Under the pieces are notes generated by a model. That model did no database searches. It saw only the letters and a list, made by a program, of their open reading frames with translations, and was not told the DNA's origin. A stretch of DNA of 59,934 nt from Patulibacter sp. (GTDB taxonomy: Bacteria > Actinomycetota > Thermoleophilia > Solirubrobacterales > Solirubrobacteraceae). The stretch covers positions 1 to 59,934 of the forward strand of contig NZ_JAURWA010000014.1 in NCBI RefSeq assembly GCF_030655195.1, in the 5' to 3' direction. This document shows, in pieces, positions 23,900 to 33,528 of this stretch. Both the position numbers and the translations under genes were made by a program. Position 1 is the stretch's first letter; every line of letters begins with the position of its first letter.

Positions 23900-25378
23900 T
23901 CAGGCGAGGGCGGAGAGCAGCGACATCTCGCCCGACAGGGTCTGCGAGGTGGCGCCCGTGATCTCGACCGGGACCGTGGTGCCCGGGTCGCCGAAGCCGG
24001 TGAAGTTGACGACCTTGTTGTGGCTCGTCCGACCGCGGAGGCGGTCGGGATCGGTGCGCGAGGGGCCCTCGATCAGCACGTCGAGCGTCCGGCCGACGAA
24101 GCGCTGCGTCCGCTCCCGCGCGTTGCGCTGGACCGCCTCGACGAGGCGCTCCATCCGCTCGACCTTCACGGGGTGGGGCACGAGGCCCTCGGTGAACTCG
24201 GCGGCCTCGGTTCCCCGGCGGGGCGAGAAGACGAACGTGAACGCGCTGTCGAAGCCGACCTGCTCGACGACGTCGAGCGTGTCCTGGAAGTCCTCCTCGG
24301 TCTCCCCCGGGAAGCCGACGATGATGTCGGTCGACAGCGCGATGTCGGGGCAGCCCTCGCGGATCATCGCGACGCGGTCGAGGAACCGGCCCTTGTCGTA
24401 GGTCCGGCGCATCCGCTTGAGGATCGCGGTGGACCCCGACTGCAGCGGCAGGTGGATGTGCTGGCAGACCTCGGGCAGTGCGGCGTGCACCGCGACGACG
24501 TCCTCGCGGATGTCCTTGGGGTGCGGCGAGGTGTAGCGGACCCGCTCGATCCCGGGGATCCCGGCGACGACCGTGAGCAGCTCGGCGAACGTCCGCGGAC
24601 GTGGACGGAGCGTCCGGCCCGGGCCGGCCTCGTCGCCGGCGGACGGCGAGGGGGCGACGCCGTCGAGCGAGACGATGCGGCCCGTCGGGCGCTTGGCGGC
24701 GGCGTGGAACGGCTCGAGCGCCGCCGGCAGCGGGTCGGTGGTGCGCAGGTCGCGCCCGTAGGCGTTGACGTTCTGGCCGAGCAGCGTGACCTCGCGGACG
24801 CCGTCGGCGGCGAGGCGCTCGACCTCCTCGACGAGCTGCTCGAACGGCCGCGACGACTCGCGGCCCCGGGTCGAGGGCACGATGCAGTAGGAGCACTTCA
24901 GGTTGCAGCCGACGGCGATCTGGACCCACGCCTGGAAGTCGCGGTCGCGCTTGGTCGGCAGGTGCGCCGGGAAGCCCTCGAACTCGAAGTAGCCCTGGGC
25001 CGTGAGCGAGTCGGTGGTCAGGAACTCGGCCAGCCGATTGATCTGGCCGGGCCCGAACGCGACGTCGACGAACGGGAACCGCCGGAAGACCTCGTCCTTG
25101 ACGGACTGCGCCCAGCAGCCGCCGACGCCGATGACGACCTCGGGCCGCTCGCGCTTCATCCGCTTGGCGTGGCCGAGGTGCGCGACGAACCGCGAGTCGG
25201 CGGACTCGCGGATGGAGCAGGTGTTGAAGAGGATGAGGTCGGCCTCGTCGGCCACCGGCGCCTCGTCGTAGCCGAGCGCCTCGAGCATGCCCTTCATCCG
25301 CTCGGAGTCGTGCTCGTTCATCTGGCACCCGAACGTGGTGACGTGGTACCGCTTGGTGGGCGCGACGGTGCTGCTCAT
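23900..25378 (-). CDS. miaB: tRNA-2-methylthio-N6-dimethylallyladenosine synthase
   Basis: A 492-residue radical-SAM methylthiotransferase acting on the base modified by MiaA. The N-terminal UPF0004 domain has cluster cysteines 18, 54 and 88. The radical-SAM motif is 'GCNLKCSYC' (Cys158, 162, 165). A TRAM domain closes the protein ('GRTLDVLIEGPSRTDPDRLRGRTSHNKVVNF'). Between 'GQNVNAYGRDL' and 'FAELL' lies an extra, disordered-looking segment of some 50 residues (about 212-262), where relatives have 10-15. The ATG lies 9 nt after TACCCT (complement of 25388-25393). Confidence 0.94.
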   Translation of the reverse strand: MSSTVAPTKRYHVTTFGCQMNEHDSERMKGMLEALGYDEAPVADEADLILFNTCSIRESADSRFVAHLGHAKRMKRERPEVVIGVGGCWAQSVKDEVFRRFPFVDVAFGPGQINRLAEFLTTDSLTAQGYFEFEGFPAHLPTKRDRDFQAWVQIAVGCNLKCSYCIVPSTRGRESSRPFEQLVEEVERLAADGVREVTLLGQNVNAYGRDLRTTDPLPAALEPFHAAAKRPTGRIVSLDGVAPSPSAGDEAGPGRTLRPRPRTFAELLTVVAGIPGIERVRYTSPHPKDIREDVVAVHAALPEVCQHIHLPLQSGSTAILKRMRRTYDKGRFLDRVAMIREGCPDIALSTDIIVGFPGETEEDFQDTLDVVEQVGFDSAFTFVFSPRRGTEAAEFTEGLVPHPVKVERMERLVEAVQRNARERTQRFVGRTLDVLIEGPSRTDPDRLRGRTSHNKVVNFTGFGDPGTTVPVEITGATSQTLSGEMSLLSALA

Positions 25379-25469
25379 GAGGGTCGAAGGGTAGCGGTGC
25401 CACGACGGTCGGCCGTCCGCAGGCCGGGCGGATCGGACCGCCGGGGCGGTCCGGGGCGGGCCACGGGCC

Positions 25470-26762
25470 TCAGTCCTCGTGGCGCTCGGCGCAGCGACGC
25501 TCGTAGGCCCGCACCGCCGCGTAGGCGACGTCGAGGGGGTAGCCCTTCGTCGCCAGCAGCCGCAGGGCCTTCTGGCGACCCCGGTCGCCGTCGGGAGCGC
25601 GGCCCGCCAGCCGCTGCTCGAGCGCGTCGACGGCGAGCTCCGCCTCGTCACCGCGCAGCGGGTCGTCGGCCACGGCACGGTCGGCGATCTCGCGGTCCAC
25701 GCCCGTGCGTCGCAGGCCCTGCTCGATGCGCAGGTGCCCCCAGCCCTCCAGCCGGCGCTTGTCCTCGACGAAGCGCGCCGCGTAGCGCTCGTCGTCGAGG
25801 TAGCCGAACTCCCGCAGCTCGACGAGCGCCCCGGCGATCGACGCCTCGTCGACCTCGCGCTTCTCCAGGTGCGCGCGGACCTCGGAGATCGTGCGGTCGC
25901 GCTTGGTCAGGTGCCGGTAGGCGAGCTTCAGCGCGTGCTGCAGCCGCTCCTCGGCGGTCAGCGGCCGGTCGGATGTCGCCGCCCCGCCCCCACCGTCCGC
26001 CGCGGCGGCCTCGTCCCCCGACCCCTCGCCCGACCGCGACCCACGGCGCTTCTTCCCCCGTCGAGCGCCGCGGCCGCGGCGCTCGCCGTCCGCCGGCGCG
26101 GGATCCGGATTGGAGAAGAGCGTCCCGGGCTCCAGGCCGCCGGCGGGCCCACCCGCGGCCAGCCCACGGGGAGCATCGGCCGCGAGGGGGGCCGGGTCCG
26201 TGGACGCCGCCTCGCTGTGTCCGGCGTCGGCCGCGCCGCGACTCCCGGTCGGCCCGTCGTCCGCGACGAGGTCCCGGGCCCGTCGCAGGCTCGCCGCGAC
26301 GGGCCCGGGGACCGCCGGCGAGGAGCTCGACGGACCGGCCTCCGCACCCGCCACGCGCCGCCGGCGTCGCCCGCGGCCGGTCCGCCGGGTCAGGTCGGCG
26401 GGTGGGGCGTCCTCGGCCCCGGGGCCTCGCGGATCGTCCGCCGGCACCCAGGGCACCGGCGCCCAGAGGTCCTCGCCGTCCGTCTCCGCACCGCCGAGGT
26501 CTGGGAGCGGGACGTCGCCGGTGTCCCCGGCGAGGTCGGCCGGAGGAGCGTCATCGGACCGGACGCCTCCCGCGTCCGCTCCGATCACGTCCTGCGACCC
26601 TCTCGCGCCCGGCGCGGCGGCGGTCCGGCCACCGACCCGCGCGACCTGCGCCTGCTCGGCCAGGTCGGGGAGCGGGGCGTCCCAGCCCGCGCCGTCCTCG
26701 ACGAGGTCCGGCAGCGCGTCGGCCGCCGGATCCTCGTCGAACGCGTCGCGCCCGTCGCTCAC
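25470..26762 (-). CDS. recX: RecX regulator with long disordered N-terminal extension
   Basis: A 430-residue protein whose last 160 residues (from about 268: '[35 protein letters not shown]') are a RecX three-repeat helical domain, which binds RecA filaments and tempers them. The first 265 residues are low-complexity (Ala, Asp, Pro, Gly, Arg) with five short motifs of the form Leu/Pro-Pro-Asp/Ala-Asp-Leu at about 17, 31, 73, 86 and 120, and a basic patch at 227-244. RecX proteins are normally 150-260 residues. The ATG overlaps the recA stop (ATGA), which supports the long form. Confidence 0.88.
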   Translation of the reverse strand: MSDGRDAFDEDPAADALPDLVEDGAGWDAPLPDLAEQAQVARVGGRTAAAPGARGSQDVIGADAGGVRSDDAPPADLAGDTGDVPLPDLGGAETDGEDLWAPVPWVPADDPRGPGAEDAPPADLTRRTGRGRRRRRVAGAEAGPSSSSPAVPGPVAASLRRARDLVADDGPTGSRGAADAGHSEAASTDPAPLAADAPRGLAAGGPAGGLEPGTLFSNPDPAPADGERRGRGARRGKKRRGSRSGEGSGDEAAAADGGGGAATSDRPLTAEERLQHALKLAYRHLTKRDRTISEVRAHLEKREVDEASIAGALVELREFGYLDDERYAARFVEDKRRLEGWGHLRIEQGLRRTGVDREIADRAVADDPLRGDEAELAVDALEQRLAGRAPDGDRGRQKALRLLATKGYPLDVAYAAVRAYERRCAERHED

Positions 26763-27886
26763 GCGATCGCGGCGGCGGGCTCCTTGACGCCGGCGTCGGC
26801 GTCGGCCTTCGCCTTGGCGGCCGTCTCGGCGGCCTTGATGCCGGCGGCCGACGGCGGCTCCGCGCCCGGGGCGGCGAGACCGAGCTTCTCGTAGATGCGG
26901 CGCTCGATCTCCTTCGCGATCTCGAGGTTCGCGTCCAGGTGCGCCTTGGCGTTCGTGCGGCCCTGCGCCAGGCGCTCGCCGTCGAACGAGAAGAACGAGC
27001 CGGACTTCTGCACCACGCCGTGCTCGATGCCCAGGTCGATCAGGCAGCCCGAGGTGGAGATGCCCTTGCCGAACTCGATGTCGAACTCGGCCTGCTTGAA
27101 CGGCGGCGCGACCTTGTTCTTGACGACCTTGACGCGCACCCGGTTGGCCACCGCGTCCGTGCCGTCCTTGATCGTCTCGATGCGGCGGATGTCGAGGCGC
27201 TGCGAGCTGTAGAACTTCAGCGCGCGGCCACCCGGCTGCGTCTCCGGCGAGCCGAACATCACGCCGACCTTCTCGCGGATCTGGTTCGTGAAGATGCAGA
27301 GCGTGTTCGTGCGGTTCAGGTTGCCGGTGAGCTTGCGCATCGCCTGGCTCATCATCCGCGCCTGCAGACCGACGGTCTGGTCGCCCATCTGGCCCTCGAG
27401 CTCGGCCCGGGGCGTCAGCGCCGCCACGGAGTCCAGCGCCACCACGTCGACGGCGCCGGAGCGGACGAGCATGTCCGCGATCTCGAGCGCCTGCTCGCCG
27501 TAGTCGGGCTGCGAGACGAGCAGCTCGTCGATGTCGAGGCCGATCTTCTGCGCGTAGATCGGGTCCATCGCGTGCTCGACGTCGATGAACGCGCAGACGC
27601 CGCCCTTCTTCTGGGCCTCCGCGAGGATGTGGTAGACGAGCGTCGTCTTACCGGAGGACTCCGGTCCGAAGATCTCGATGACGCGGCCGCGCGGGACGCC
27701 GCCGACGCCGAGGGCGATGTCGAGCGAGAGCGCGCCGGTCGGCACGACGTCAACCCGGGAGTGCGCGCCCTCCTCGCCCATGCGCATCACGGTGCCCTTG
27801 CCGTACTGCCGTTCGATCTGCTGCAGGGCGCCCTGCAGGGCGGCGTCGCGGGCCTTCGCCGTCGCCTCGGTCTCCTTGGGAGCCAT
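26759..27886 (-). CDS. recA: Recombinase RecA
   Basis: A 375-residue strand-exchange protein and LexA co-protease. Walker A is 'GPESSGKTT' (about 74-82), with '[17 protein letters not shown]', the L1 and L2 DNA-binding loops near '[20 protein letters not shown]' and '[20 protein letters not shown]', and '[13 protein letters not shown]'. The C-terminus is Ala/Lys-rich. The ATG at 27884-27886 has a modest GTTGAG before it. The upstream 259 nt carry LexA-type boxes, so DNA damage should induce it together with recX. Confidence 0.97.
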   Translation of the reverse strand: MAPKETEATAKARDAALQGALQQIERQYGKGTVMRMGEEGAHSRVDVVPTGALSLDIALGVGGVPRGRVIEIFGPESSGKTTLVYHILAEAQKKGGVCAFIDVEHAMDPIYAQKIGLDIDELLVSQPDYGEQALEIADMLVRSGAVDVVALDSVAALTPRAELEGQMGDQTVGLQARMMSQAMRKLTGNLNRTNTLCIFTNQIREKVGVMFGSPETQPGGRALKFYSSQRLDIRRIETIKDGTDAVANRVRVKVVKNKVAPPFKQAEFDIEFGKGISTSGCLIDLGIEHGVVQKSGSFFSFDGERLAQGRTNAKAHLDANLEIAKEIERRIYEKLGLAAPGAEPPSAAGIKAAETAAKAKADADAGVKEPAAAIA

Positions 27887-27950
27887 CTCAACTGTCCTCA
27901 ACGTTGGGAGCGGAATCGCATTGTCCGACGGGGTTCGGACGGAACCGAAC

Positions 27951-27964
27951 CGTACGCACGTTCG
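27951..27964. promoter_or_regulatory. Near-consensus LexA box, recA promoter
   Basis: CGTACGCACGTTCG matches the actinobacterial box CGAAC-N4-GTTCG at all fixed bases but one. It lies 65 nt upstream of recA and overlaps a -10-like CATACG on the minus strand. A further inverted repeat GGTTCGG-N6-CCGAACC sits beside it at 27932-27951. Confidence 0.5.
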
Positions 27965-28007
27965 TATGCCGCGTTCAGGGGCAGGACGTGCCGAAACGGC
28001 GCCCGAC

Positions 28008-28021
28008 CGAACGCATGTTCG
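28008..28021. promoter_or_regulatory. Consensus LexA (SOS) box upstream of recA
   Basis: CGAACGCATGTTCG is an exact match to the actinobacterial/Gram-positive SOS box CGAAC-N4-GTTCG. It lies 122 nt upstream of the recA start, between recA and cinA, on a stretch with no coding signal (27887-28145). Confidence 0.75.
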
Positions 28022-28145
28022 CAACAGCGTCGGACGGCACCGCGATCCGCGGGCCGCGGCGGACCGCGCCACCCCACCGGCGCCCCATCCCGCAGGCGGC
28101 CCCGGAGGGCGACCGGGTCCGGCGCCCGGTCGGTGGGTCCGAGGC

Positions 28146-29456
28146 TCAGGCCGCGTCGTGCTCGCCGGCGAGGACCCGGCGCAGCAGGTGCAGCGCGGCG
28201 GTCGTCGTCAGCTCGCGCACGCGGGTCCGGTCGCCCGGGAGCCGCAGGTGCCGCGAGAGGGTCCCGTCGGGGCCGGCGACCGCGACGTGGACGGTCCCCA
28301 CGGGCTTCTCGTCCGTGCCGCCGCCCGGGCCGGCCACGCCGGTCGTCGAGATCGCGACGTCGACGCCCAACCGCTCGCGCGCCCCGGCCGCCATCGCCGA
28401 GGCCACCTCGGGCGAGACGGCGCCGTGCGCGGCGATGAGCTCCGGGTCGACGCCGAGCGCCCGCTCCTTGACCCCGTTGGAGTACGAGACGATCCCGCCC
28501 TCCACGACGTCGGAGGACCCCGGCAGGCGGGTCAGCCGGCCGGCGAGCAGACCGCCGGTGCACGACTCGGCGGTGCCGATCGTCCAGCCGCGCTCGCGGA
28601 GCCCGTCCAGGACGAGCTCGTCGATCGTGCGACCGTCGGGCGAGAAGACCGCGTCGCCGTGGCGTTCGACGAGGAAGGTCTCGAACGCGTGGCCCGCCTC
28701 CTCCTGCTCCGGCGTCCAGCGCGAGACGACCTCGAGCTCGCCGCCGCGCATGCAGGTGGTGATCTCGAAGGAGTCGACCGCCACGCCGGCGGCGCGGGCG
28801 TCGCGCATCGTGTTGGCCAGCTCGGACTCGGGCAGCCCGAACAGCCGCACGGTGGACTGGTGCAGCTCGGTCGCCCCGCCGATGGCGGCCTGCAGCCCGG
28901 GGTGGGACTCGGCCGTGGTCCACATGGGCTGCAGCTCGGGCGGCGGGCCCGGCAGCACGACGACCGTCGGCGTGGGCGGCCGGTCGGGGTCGTCGTCGGT
29001 CGGCGGGACCACGAGCCCGGGTGCGGTGCCGACCGGCTCGAGGACGGCGGCGCCGTCGGGCACCATCGCCTGCTTGCGGTTGGCCTCGCGCACGGCCTCC
29101 TGGCTGATGCCCTTCCACCGCCGGGACATCGGCTCGATGATCTTCCAGATGCGCCCCTCGAGCGCCTCGTCCAGCTCGAACGCGCGACCGCTGAACTCGG
29201 CGACGACCTGGGCGGTCAGGTCGTCCTCCGTCGGCCCGAGGCCACCGGAGGTGATGAGGAGCTCGACCCCGCGGTCGCGGGCGTCCTCCAGTGCGGCGCG
29301 GAGGTCCTCGGGCCGGTCGCCGACGACCGTCGTGGAGACGTGCTGGACGCCGAGGGCCCCCAGGCGCTGGGCGAGCCAGGGCCCGTTGGCGTCGGCGACC
29401 CAGCCGCCGAGGACCTCGGTGCCGGTGATGACGACGACGGCGCGGGGAGTGGTCAC
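28146..29456 (-). CDS. cinA: Competence/damage-inducible protein CinA
   Basis: A 436-residue two-domain protein. The N-terminal molybdopterin-binding-like domain ('[24 protein letters not shown]', '[16 protein letters not shown]', '[14 protein letters not shown]') is linked in other bacteria to ADP-ribose pyrophosphatase activity. The C-terminal CinA domain ('[34 protein letters not shown]', '[20 protein letters not shown]') is the NMN deamidase type. The likely role is pyridine-nucleotide salvage. The GTG start overlaps the stop of the RodZ-like gene (GTGA). It sits upstream of recA on the same strand, a common pairing. Confidence 0.93.
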   Translation of the reverse strand: MTTPRAVVVITGTEVLGGWVADANGPWLAQRLGALGVQHVSTTVVGDRPEDLRAALEDARDRGVELLITSGGLGPTEDDLTAQVVAEFSGRAFELDEALEGRIWKIIEPMSRRWKGISQEAVREANRKQAMVPDGAAVLEPVGTAPGLVVPPTDDDPDRPPTPTVVVLPGPPPELQPMWTTAESHPGLQAAIGGATELHQSTVRLFGLPESELANTMRDARAAGVAVDSFEITTCMRGGELEVVSRWTPEQEEAGHAFETFLVERHGDAVFSPDGRTIDELVLDGLRERGWTIGTAESCTGGLLAGRLTRLPGSSDVVEGGIVSYSNGVKERALGVDPELIAAHGAVSPEVASAMAAGARERLGVDVAISTTGVAGPGGGTDEKPVGTVHVAVAGPDGTLSRHLRLPGDRTRVRELTTTAALHLLRRVLAGEHDAA

Positions 29457-30280
29457 GTGCAGCTCGGGCGTCGGGAGTCGGGCAGGCGGGTCCTGCGGTC
29501 CTTCATGATGCGGTAGGCGATCACGTTCTTGTCGTCGGCGCGCAGACGCAGCCGCCTGGACCCGTCGCGCACCGTCACGCCGGCGCTGAGCGCGACGTCG
29601 AACGAGCGCGACCGCAGCGTGCTCGTGCTGCGTCCCGCGCGCAGGTTCAGCGAGCTGACGACCCGCTTGCCCGACGCGTCGGTGACGCAGACGGAGGCCG
29701 CCTCGGACCGCGGCGCGGTGATCTTCAGGCGGACGATCGCGGCCTTCCGGCGGCGCTCGCGGCGGGCCTCGATGCGCTCGGTCTCCGAGGTCCGGCGCGC
29801 CTCGGTGGCCGTCGTGGTGGTCGGCGTGGTGGAGGTCGAGGTCGCGTCCTCGCTCCGGCTGAGCCGGTAGACGGCGAAGATGGCGCCGGCGACGATCAGG
29901 AGCAGCACGAGGATCGGCAGGATGCTCGTCCGGCGCTGGGGGCCGAACGCCCCGCCGCCCCCACCACCGCCGCCGACGCGTCCGCGTCGGCCGCCCCGTC
30001 GTCTGCGCGGGCCCGCCCCGCCCTGGGAGCCCTGGGCGACCTCGTAGGGCTCGTGGCGGAACTTGTACTCCTCGACGAGGAGCTTGGCGTCCAGTCCGAG
30101 GGTCTCCGCGTAGGTGCGGAGGAAGCTCTTCACGAAGGTGGTGCCGGGCAGCAGGCTCCACTCCTCGTTCTCGAGGGCACGGAGGTACTTCGCACGGATC
30201 TTGGTCCGCGACTCGACCTCCGCGATGTCGATGCCGGCGCGCATGCGGGCCTCGCGCAGGGTGACGCCGATCTCTGGCAT
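29453..30280 (-). CDS. RodZ-like helix-turn-helix membrane protein
   Basis: A 275-residue bitopic protein. The cytoplasmic RodZ-type helix-turn-helix (about 5-70: 'GVTLREARMRAGIDIAEVESRTKIRAKYLRALENEEW') is followed by an Arg/Gly tract with eight consecutive glycines, one TM segment (about 118-140, 'ILPILVLLLIVAGAIFAVY'), a Thr/Arg-rich linker and a C-terminal beta domain (DUF4115-like). RodZ links MreB to the wall machinery; a cell-shape or division role is inferred. TAGCCT (complement of 30290-30295) is 9 nt before the ATG. It lies 47 nt after ftsK and overlaps cinA. Confidence 0.82.
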   Translation of the reverse strand: MPEIGVTLREARMRAGIDIAEVESRTKIRAKYLRALENEEWSLLPGTTFVKSFLRTYAETLGLDAKLLVEEYKFRHEPYEVAQGSQGGAGPRRRRGGRRGRVGGGGGGGGAFGPQRRTSILPILVLLLIVAGAIFAVYRLSRSEDATSTSTTPTTTTATEARRTSETERIEARRERRRKAAIVRLKITAPRSEAASVCVTDASGKRVVSSLNLRAGRSTSTLRSRSFDVALSAGVTVRDGSRRLRLRADDKNVIAYRIMKDRRTRLPDSRRPSCT

Positions 30281-30327
30281 GAACCCGGGAGGCTATCGGC
30301 CGCGTGCGGTACGGCGAGGGCGCACGG

Positions 30328-33300
30328 TCATTCGCCGCCCGAGCCGAGCACCGCGTGGTCGCCCGTGCGGTCGTCCGAGGTGTCGCCGGAGGGCGGGGCG
30401 TGCGGGCCGATGAGGTCCTCGCCCTCCCCCGCCGCGTCGGGTCCGCCGGCGGACGCCTTGCCGCGGATCTGCTGCAGCACGCGCGGCAGGTCCATCGGCT
30501 GCACGAGCACCTGGCGCGACTTGCTGCCCTCGAAGCCGGAGATGATCCCGCGGCGCTCCATCATGTCGACGAGGCGCCCGGCACGGGTGTAGCCGACGCG
30601 CAGGCGGCGCTGCAGGCCCGACGTCGACGCCGCACCCATCTCGACGACCATCTCGACGGCGTCGGCGAGCAGCGGATCGGCGTCCGCGTCGTTGGGGTCC
30701 TCCTCGGCGGCCTCGTCGGGGGCGTCGGCGTCGACGGCCTCGAGCAGGTCCTCGCGGATGTCCGGCTCGCCCTGGCGGGCCCAGTGCTCGGTCAGCGCGG
30801 CGATCTCCGCCTCGTCGATGTAGGCGCCCTGGATGCGGGTGAGCTTCGACGACCCGACGGGGTTGAAGAGCATGTCGCCGCGGCCGAGCAGCGACTCGGC
30901 GCCGTTCTGGTCGAGGATCACGCGGGAGTCCGTCTGGGACGACACGGAGAACGCGATCCGGGACGGCACGTTCGCCTTGATCATCCCGGTGATGACGTCC
31001 ACGCGCGGGCTCTGGGTGGCGAGCACGAGGTGGATGCCGACCGCGCGGGCCTTCTGCGCGATGCGGATGATCGCGTCCTCGACGTCGGCGGGCGCGACCA
31101 TCATCAGGTCGGCGAGCTCGTCGATGACGCAGAGGATGTAGGGCAGCGGCTCGTCGCCGTCGTCGACGCGGACCTTGTTCAGCTCGATCAGCGAGCGCGT
31201 CTTCTTCACGCTCATGACGCCGTAGCGCCACTCCATCTCGCGCACGAGGTTCTGCAGCGCGTTGGCCGCCATCTTCGGGCTCGTGATGACCGGCGTCAGC
31301 AGGTGCGGGATCGCCTCGTAGTGGTTCAGCTCGACCTGCTTGGGGTCGACGAGGACCAGACGGACGTCGTCCGGCGTGGCGTGCAGCAGGATCGAGCTGA
31401 GCATCGCGTTGACGCAGCCCGACTTGCCCGCGCCGGTGGTGCCGGCGACGAGCATGTGCGGCATCTTCGCCAGGTCGGCGTAGATCGGGGCGCCCGAGAC
31501 GTCCTTGCCCAGCCAGACGGTCAGCGGGGACGCGTCCTCCGGCGGGTCGCCGTAGACGTCGCCCAGGTGGACGATCCTGCGGCGGGCGTTGGGGACCTCG
31601 ACGCCGACGGCGGTCTTGCCCGGGACCGGGGCGAGGATGCGGATGTCGGTGGCGGCCAGCGCGTAGGCCAGGTCGTCCTTGAGCTGCGCGACCTTCGACA
31701 TCTTGATGCCGGGCGCGAGCTTCAGCTCGTAGCGGGTGATGTGCGGGCCGGCGATCGTGCCGATGACCTTCGCCTCGACCTTGAAGTGCGCGAGCGCCTC
31801 GATCAGGGCGTGCGCGGTCTCGGCCTGACCGGCGGTGTCGGGGCGCAGCTGGTCGGAGGTCGAGACCTTCAGGAGCGCCGGGTCGGGCAGGACGTAGCCG
31901 TCGTCCGGGGCGTCGAGGTCGCCCCGCATCGGCTGGCGGGAGCGGAGCTCGGCCAGCGACGGGCGCGGCGCGGCGGGCTCGTCGGCGTCGTCCTCCGTGC
32001 CGTCCGCCTCCTCGGTCCGCGGTGCCGGGACGTGCGGGGCGCCCGCGTCGTCGGCCACGCGCAGGTGCCGGGGCGTGCCACCGGCGGCGGAGCGCCGCGG
32101 ACCGGCTGCCGTCGGGGGCACGACCACGGTCGGCTCCTCGCCGGCGGCGTCCTCGGTGTCGGCCGTGGGCTCGTCGGCCCGGGCGTCGTCGGCCACGGGG
32201 ACGCCGAGGTCCAGGCGGACCTCGTCGCTCTCCCCGAAGAGGTCCGGGTAGCGCCGCGCGCCGTCGAGCTCCGGGCGCGGCGACGCGCCCGGGCCCCGGG
32301 AGGCGGTGACCGAGGGCCCGCGGGAGGCCGAGACCTGCTCGCCGCGGGAGGCGGCGATGTCGTCCTCCGGCTCAGGGGGCGTCGCCCGCCCGCGACGCGG
32401 GGGCAGGGCGGGGAACTCGGGGGCCTCGCCGTCGTCGTCCGCGGCGCCGGGCAGGCCGACGGCGGCGGGACGCTCGCCCGTGGCGGAGCGGTCGCCCGCG
32501 GCCTTCCGGCCGGTGGCGGGGCGGTCCCCCGTCGCCTGCCTCCGCCCCTTGCCGGGCGGCGTCGGACGGGGCCCGTCGCCGTCGAAGGTGCCGGAGTCGG
32601 TCGCGGACGCCCGGCGCCGCGGGCGGACCGGGATCTCGAGGACGTCGTCCCGGTCGTCGGACCAGCCCTCGCCGTCGACGCGCCGGAAGGCGGTGGTGGT
32701 CTGGCGCAGGCCCTCCCCGGTGCGGGCGACGATCGACGCGACGGACGCGCCCGTCAGGAGCAGCGTTCCCGCGAGCAGCATCGTCACGGCGACGACGTGC
32801 GCGCCGATCGATCCCAGCAGGCTCGAGATGCCCCAGTAGAGGAGGTCGCCGACGAGCCCGCCACGGTCCTGGACGACGTCGGAGGACCAGAGCTCGTCGC
32901 GTCCGGCGCCGCCGCCGAGGCCGAAGGTGCCCGCGGCGAGCATCAGCTCGATCGCGAGGACGAGCAGCACGCCGCCGAAGCGGAACGGGCGCAGGGCCGG
33001 CACGAGGGGGCGCAGGATCAGCAGCACGCCGGTGGCGGCGACGATCGGGGGCGTCAGGTACGCGACCTGGCCGAGCACGCTGCGCAGGCCGTCGACGAGG
33101 GCGTCCCCGATCGCGCCGCCCCAGGAGCCCAGGTACATCAGGAAGACGAGGAAGACGGCGAAGGCCAGGAGCCCGAGGCCGATCTGGTCGAACTGCCGCT
33201 GGCCCAGCGGCTCCCGTGGGGGGACGGCGCCGGTGCGCCCGGTCGCGCCACCGCGCGCCGGGGCGTTCGACCGGCCCTTCGCCGCCGCCTTGGGGCGGGG

Positions 33301-33354
33301 CTTCGGCTTCGCGGACGAGGCGTTGCGGGCAGGGGTGCGGGGACGGCTGCTCAT
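30328..33354 (-). CDS. ftsK: DNA translocase FtsK/SpoIIIE
   Basis: A 1008-residue septal DNA pump that clears chromosomes during division. A basic N-terminus is followed by four membrane segments (about 58-225), a Pro/Arg/Asp linker of roughly 275 residues with short Ala-Ser-Arg-Gly repeats, and the motor ('LVAGTTGAGKSGCVNAMLSS' Walker A, 'LCVIDELADLMM' Walker B, 'ATQSPRVDVITGMIKANVPSRIAF'). A winged gamma domain closes the protein ('TSGLQRRLRVGYTRAGRLVDMMERRGI'). I used the ATG at 33354. An in-frame GTG at 33378 has a GGAGG 11 nt upstream and is a serious alternative. Confidence 0.95.
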   Translation of the reverse strand: MSSRPRTPARNASSAKPKPRPKAAAKGRSNAPARGGATGRTGAVPPREPLGQRQFDQIGLGLLAFAVFLVFLMYLGSWGGAIGDALVDGLRSVLGQVAYLTPPIVAATGVLLILRPLVPALRPFRFGGVLLVLAIELMLAAGTFGLGGGAGRDELWSSDVVQDRGGLVGDLLYWGISSLLGSIGAHVVAVTMLLAGTLLLTGASVASIVARTGEGLRQTTTAFRRVDGEGWSDDRDDVLEIPVRPRRRASATDSGTFDGDGPRPTPPGKGRRQATGDRPATGRKAAGDRSATGERPAAVGLPGAADDDGEAPEFPALPPRRGRATPPEPEDDIAASRGEQVSASRGPSVTASRGPGASPRPELDGARRYPDLFGESDEVRLDLGVPVADDARADEPTADTEDAAGEEPTVVVPPTAAGPRRSAAGGTPRHLRVADDAGAPHVPAPRTEEADGTEDDADEPAAPRPSLAELRSRQPMRGDLDAPDDGYVLPDPALLKVSTSDQLRPDTAGQAETAHALIEALAHFKVEAKVIGTIAGPHITRYELKLAPGIKMSKVAQLKDDLAYALAATDIRILAPVPGKTAVGVEVPNARRRIVHLGDVYGDPPEDASPLTVWLGKDVSGAPIYADLAKMPHMLVAGTTGAGKSGCVNAMLSSILLHATPDDVRLVLVDPKQVELNHYEAIPHLLTPVITSPKMAANALQNLVREMEWRYGVMSVKKTRSLIELNKVRVDDGDEPLPYILCVIDELADLMMVAPADVEDAIIRIAQKARAVGIHLVLATQSPRVDVITGMIKANVPSRIAFSVSSQTDSRVILDQNGAESLLGRGDMLFNPVGSSKLTRIQGAYIDEAEIAALTEHWARQGEPDIREDLLEAVDADAPDEAAEEDPNDADADPLLADAVEMVVEMGAASTSGLQRRLRVGYTRAGRLVDMMERRGIISGFEGSKSRQVLVQPMDLPRVLQQIRGKASAGGPDAAGEGEDLIGPHAPPSGDTSDDRTGDHAVLGSGGE

Positions 33355-33528
33355 GCTCACCCACGTCGTTCGCCGCACGGGCCCCGGTTCCTCCGCCGAT
33401 CCGCCGCCCGTCCGCACGTTGCGGGAACTTCGGGGCCGGCGGCCCGGTCCGCGGGCCCGGCGGCCTGCCGGGCGGCCCGGTGCGGGGCCGTCCGGGGCGC
33501 GGGCGGTCGGCCCTCCGGGTCCCCGGTC

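Noticed and set aside
24020-28438. A 1472-codon plus-strand open frame across miaB, recX and recA
   Set aside because: It is antisense to conserved genes, with no domain motifs and low-complexity composition.
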